From Chryseobacterium sp. Bi04 (GTDB lineage Bacteria > Bacteroidota > Bacteroidia > Flavobacteriales > Weeksellaceae): a DNA stretch of 64,000 nucleotides. The notes beneath the pieces were generated by a model. That model did no database searches. It saw only the letters and a program-made list of their open reading frames with translations, and was not told the DNA's origin. Positions 61,713 through 64,000 of this stretch are shown here, in pieces. The stretch is taken from NCBI RefSeq assembly GCF_918698085.1, contig NZ_CAKKLP010000019.1:1-64000 (forward strand), read 5' to 3'. Positions within the stretch are counted from its first letter, which is position 1. The number at the start of each line of letters is the position of its first letter. The translations under genes and the position numbers were made by a program.

Positions 61713-62798
61713 TTAAACATCATAATTAAGCATCACCACATTCGTTGTCGGGTGACATTGACAGGTAAGAACATAGCCTCTGGCTACTTCGTCTTCGGTA
61801 AGCGCGTAGTTTTTCTCCATGAAAACTTCTCCTTCCAAAACCTCCGCTTTACACGTACAACAAACTCCTCCTTTGCAAGCAAAAGGTACAGGAAGATTGT
61901 CTTTCAATGCTTTATCTAAGATACTCTCTTTTTTAGAATTTAAGTGGAACGAATATTCATCATCATCGATAATTACCGTTACCATACTTTCAATATTGGC
62001 AATAGCCTTGAATTCGTCACTCATCTCCTCCGTATTTTCTTCGTCAGGAGCTGTGAAGTATTCAAATAAAACCTGGATAGCAGGAACTTTTTTATCCTTT
62101 TTAAGATAATCGGCGATCCCCTTGATCATTTCTGAGGGTCCACAAATAAAATAAGTGGATTCTTTTACATCAATATCCGTGTATCTTTCAAATAACTGTT
62201 CTAATTTTTCGGCAGAAATTCTTCCTTCAAAAACAGGATCTTCATGTTTCTCCCGGCTTACCAGGTAAACCACCTTAAGTCTTCCATTGAAATGCTCTAC
62301 CAATCTATCTATTTCCCCTTTTCTCAAAATATGATTCATGCTTCTGTTACTGTAAAACAGATACGCATTACTATTGGGTTCCTGATAAAGGCTTTCTTTA
62401 ATATTGGACAAAACAGGAGTGATACCGCTTCCCGCTGCAAGACCTACATAAGTTTTCACATTGGTAGGATGATAAGAAGTATTAAAACCACCCATCGGAG
62501 GCATTACTTCCAGCATTTCATCCATATGAAGATGTTCGTTGAAGTATCCTGATACTTTTCCGCCTTCTAATAATTTCACCAAAACTTCCAGCGTATTGCT
62601 TTTTTCACTTGGAGCATTACAGATAGAATAAGAACGTCTTTCTTCGTTTCCGTTAATCATCATTCGGAAATTAAGGTACTGCCCCTGTTTGAACCTGAAC
62701 TTGTCTTTCAGTTCTTCAGGAATTTCCACAGCCACATTTACGGCTTCCGGAGTATCTTTCTGAACTCTAACTGTTTTAAGTTTATAAAATGAATTCAT
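61713..62798 (-). CDS. paaE: phenylacetyl-CoA epoxidase reductase PaaE
   Basis: PaaE passes electrons from NAD(P)H to PaaA. The 361-residue protein has the FAD domain (RRSYSICNAPSE, about 54-65), the NAD domain (GLAAGSGITPVLSN, about 114-127, and ICGPSEMIKG) and a C-terminal plant-type [2Fe-2S] ferredoxin domain with the ligand set CKGGVCCTC (about 311-319) and the distal Cys in VLTCQCHP (about 349). Its start codon overlaps the paaK stop by one base. Confidence 0.95.
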   Translation of the reverse strand: MNSFYKLKTVRVQKDTPEAVNVAVEIPEELKDKFRFKQGQYLNFRMMINGNEERRSYSICNAPSEKSNTLEVLVKLLEGGKVSGYFNEHLHMDEMLEVMPPMGGFNTSYHPTNVKTYVGLAAGSGITPVLSNIKESLYQEPNSNAYLFYSNRSMNHILRKGEIDRLVEHFNGRLKVVYLVSREKHEDPVFEGRISAEKLEQLFERYTDIDVKESTYFICGPSEMIKGIADYLKKDKKVPAIQVLFEYFTAPDEENTEEMSDEFKAIANIESMVTVIIDDDEYSFHLNSKKESILDKALKDNLPVPFACKGGVCCTCKAEVLEGEVFMEKNYALTEDEVARGYVLTCQCHPTTNVVMLNYDV

Positions 62799-64000
62799 TA
62801 TTTTTTTAGTATTCTATTAATTTTCCCACCTTCACATTTCGGTAAGCTATCCTGGGTATGAACTTTTACTTTTGTAGTAATCCCTACCCGTTTTTTTATT
62901 TCGTTTTCTATATTTTTTCCAAAAATCCCGACAAATTTAAAATATTCATCGGTATTGGCTTCTATTCTTTGATCTTTTACAAGGTCATCATCAATTTCTA
63001 TATCGATATCCAGTGCTACACACATATGCTCCTTTTCAATCGGAGTCAGATAATAATTGGGAACAACACCTTTTACATATGAAAATGCATCTTCAATCTG
63101 GCTTGGATAAACATTTACCCCTCTTACAATCAGCATGTCATCTGCCCGGCCAACAATAGGTTTCATTTTCACCATTGTTCTTTTGGCATTTTCATCATAA
63201 TAAAGACTTGTAATATCATTGGTCCAGTACCGTAAAAGGGGCATCGCTTTCTTCGTTAGAGTCGTAATCACCAATACGCCTTCTTCTCCGAATGGAACCG
63301 GCTGCTTGGTTACCGGATCTAAAATTTCAGGATAAAAATGATCTTCCCAAATATAAGAACCTCCTTTTTCTTCGAAATCTTCCATTGAAACTCCCGGTCC
63401 TATAATTTCACTTAAGCCATAGATATTCGTGGCATGAACCCCTAACCTTTCTTCAATATGTCCTCTGATAATCTCCGTCCAGGGCTCTGAACCCAACACC
63501 GCATATTGAAGACTGATTTCATCGGCTGAAATTCCTCTGTTGGCAAATTCATCAGCAATAGTCAGTGCATAAGATGGTGAACAGCAGATCACCTCTGGCT
63601 TAAAATCCATAATCAAATCTACCTGTCTGGCTGTCATTCCTCCTGAAATGGGAAGAACACTCATTCCCAACTTTTCCGCTCCGTAATGGAGACCAAGCCC
63701 CCCTGTAAAAATCCCATATCCGTATGCATTATGTAACTGCATCCCTGGTCTGGCACCTGCAGCATACAGGGATCTCGCCACTACCTCACTGAAAAGATCC
63801 ACATCCTCTTTGGTATATCCTACCACAGTTGGTTTCCCTGTAGTTCCGCTTGAACAATGAATTCTCTGCAGCTCATTTTTGGGAACAGTAAACAATCCAA
63901 AAGGGTAATGATCTCTTAAATCCTGTTTGTAAGTAATGGGAAGTTTCGTGATATCTTCTATTGTCCTTATATCCTGTGGAGATATTTTTAATTCATCGAA
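62798..64000 (-). CDS. paaK: phenylacetate-CoA ligase PaaK (partial)
   Basis: PaaK activates phenylacetate to phenylacetyl-CoA. The reading frame runs without stop to the right edge of the window (about 401 codons seen), so the N-terminus lies outside; the TTG at 63895 is internal, because the upstream codons read sensibly (TKLPITYKQDLRDHYPFG). The AMP-binding P-loop is SSGTTGKPTVV, with later adenylate-forming motifs AVLGSEPWTE, YGLSEIIGPG and GRADDMLIVRGVNVYP, and the catalytic Lys in KCEGGKINRILKK at the end. Confidence 0.95.
   Translation of the reverse strand, partial: FDELKISPQDIRTIEDITKLPITYKQDLRDHYPFGLFTVPKNELQRIHCSSGTTGKPTVVGYTKEDVDLFSEVVARSLYAAGARPGMQLHNAYGYGIFTGGLGLHYGAEKLGMSVLPISGGMTARQVDLIMDFKPEVICCSPSYALTIADEFANRGISADEISLQYAVLGSEPWTEIIRGHIEERLGVHATNIYGLSEIIGPGVSMEDFEEKGGSYIWEDHFYPEILDPVTKQPVPFGEEGVLVITTLTKKAMPLLRYWTNDITSLYYDENAKRTMVKMKPIVGRADDMLIVRGVNVYPSQIEDAFSYVKGVVPNYYLTPIEKEHMCVALDIDIEIDDDLVKDQRIEANTDEYFKFVGIFGKNIENEIKKRVGITTKVKVHTQDSLPKCEGGKINRILKK

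Overview
The window looks like chromosomal DNA of a Flavobacteriia member, most likely Chryseobacterium or a close relative in the Weeksellaceae. The evidence is low GC, AT-rich spacers, the type IX secretion (T9SS) protein SprA, several T9SS cargo C-termini, a GLPGLI-family protein, and promoters of the Bacteroidetes form TTTG-N17/19-TAnnTTTG. The genus is inferred from protein character and not tested. No prophage, CRISPR array or complete insertion sequence was found.

Layout. 1-742: non-coding DNA with palindromic repeats and a promoter pointing off the left edge. 743-13179 (mostly minus strand): VanZ-like protein, gcvH, the 7.1-kb sprA, ruvA, a malic enzyme with a phosphotransacetylase-like tail, an N-acetylglucosamine-kinase-like protein and a small coiled-coil protein. 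13413-17461 (plus): GtrA-like protein, PlsC acyltransferase, FucP-type sugar transporter and a DUF3810 putative metallopeptidase. A candidate small RNA (about 17464-17557, minus) follows.

18167-23566 is the most distinctive locus: a peptide maturation and export cassette. It has a C39-like/VKOR/thioredoxin fusion, a 59-residue precursor-like peptide (19758-19937) with a degenerate double-glycine leader and three cysteines, a C39-peptidase ABC exporter and a HlyD adaptor. Together these suggest oxidative folding, leader cleavage and export of a small peptide. 23628-28943 holds a CxxCH lipoprotein with an unrecognised partner, tRNA-Met, a TlpA-like thioredoxin and a small Gly-rich membrane protein. 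A T9SS cargo protein, clpX, a HIT protein and greA follow to 33146.

33257-38989 has small secreted proteins, dtd and a subtilisin-like T9SS protease. 39069-43300 is a cluster of membrane proteins with a Coq4-like protein and a winged-helix regulator. Identical palindromes (ACTTTG-N5-CAAAGT) lie in front of both of its transcription units, so it looks like a self-contained regulon. 43443-48854 is mixed: an enoyl-CoA hydratase-like protein, a tail-collar protein, a T9SS protein, a SMUG2-like glycosylase, and DUF4241 and SMI1/KNR4 proteins. 48934-49557 is a RAYT-type transposase with palindromes on both sides and one inside its own reading frame.

49691-64000 (minus) is a phenylacetate degradation cluster. 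In transcription order it reads paaK (cut by the window edge), paaE, paaA, paaB, paaC, paaD, paaG, a frameshifted four-helix-bundle gene, paaH, a small unknown gene, paaI, the paaJ/pcaF thiolase, paaY, an esterase and paaZ. PaaK makes phenylacetyl-CoA, PaaABCDE epoxidises it, PaaG isomerises it, PaaZ opens and oxidises the ring, and PaaG, PaaH and PaaJ complete beta-oxidation to acetyl-CoA and succinyl-CoA. PaaI and PaaY remove dead-end thioesters. Many spacers between these genes are imperfect inverted arrays of short repeated words.
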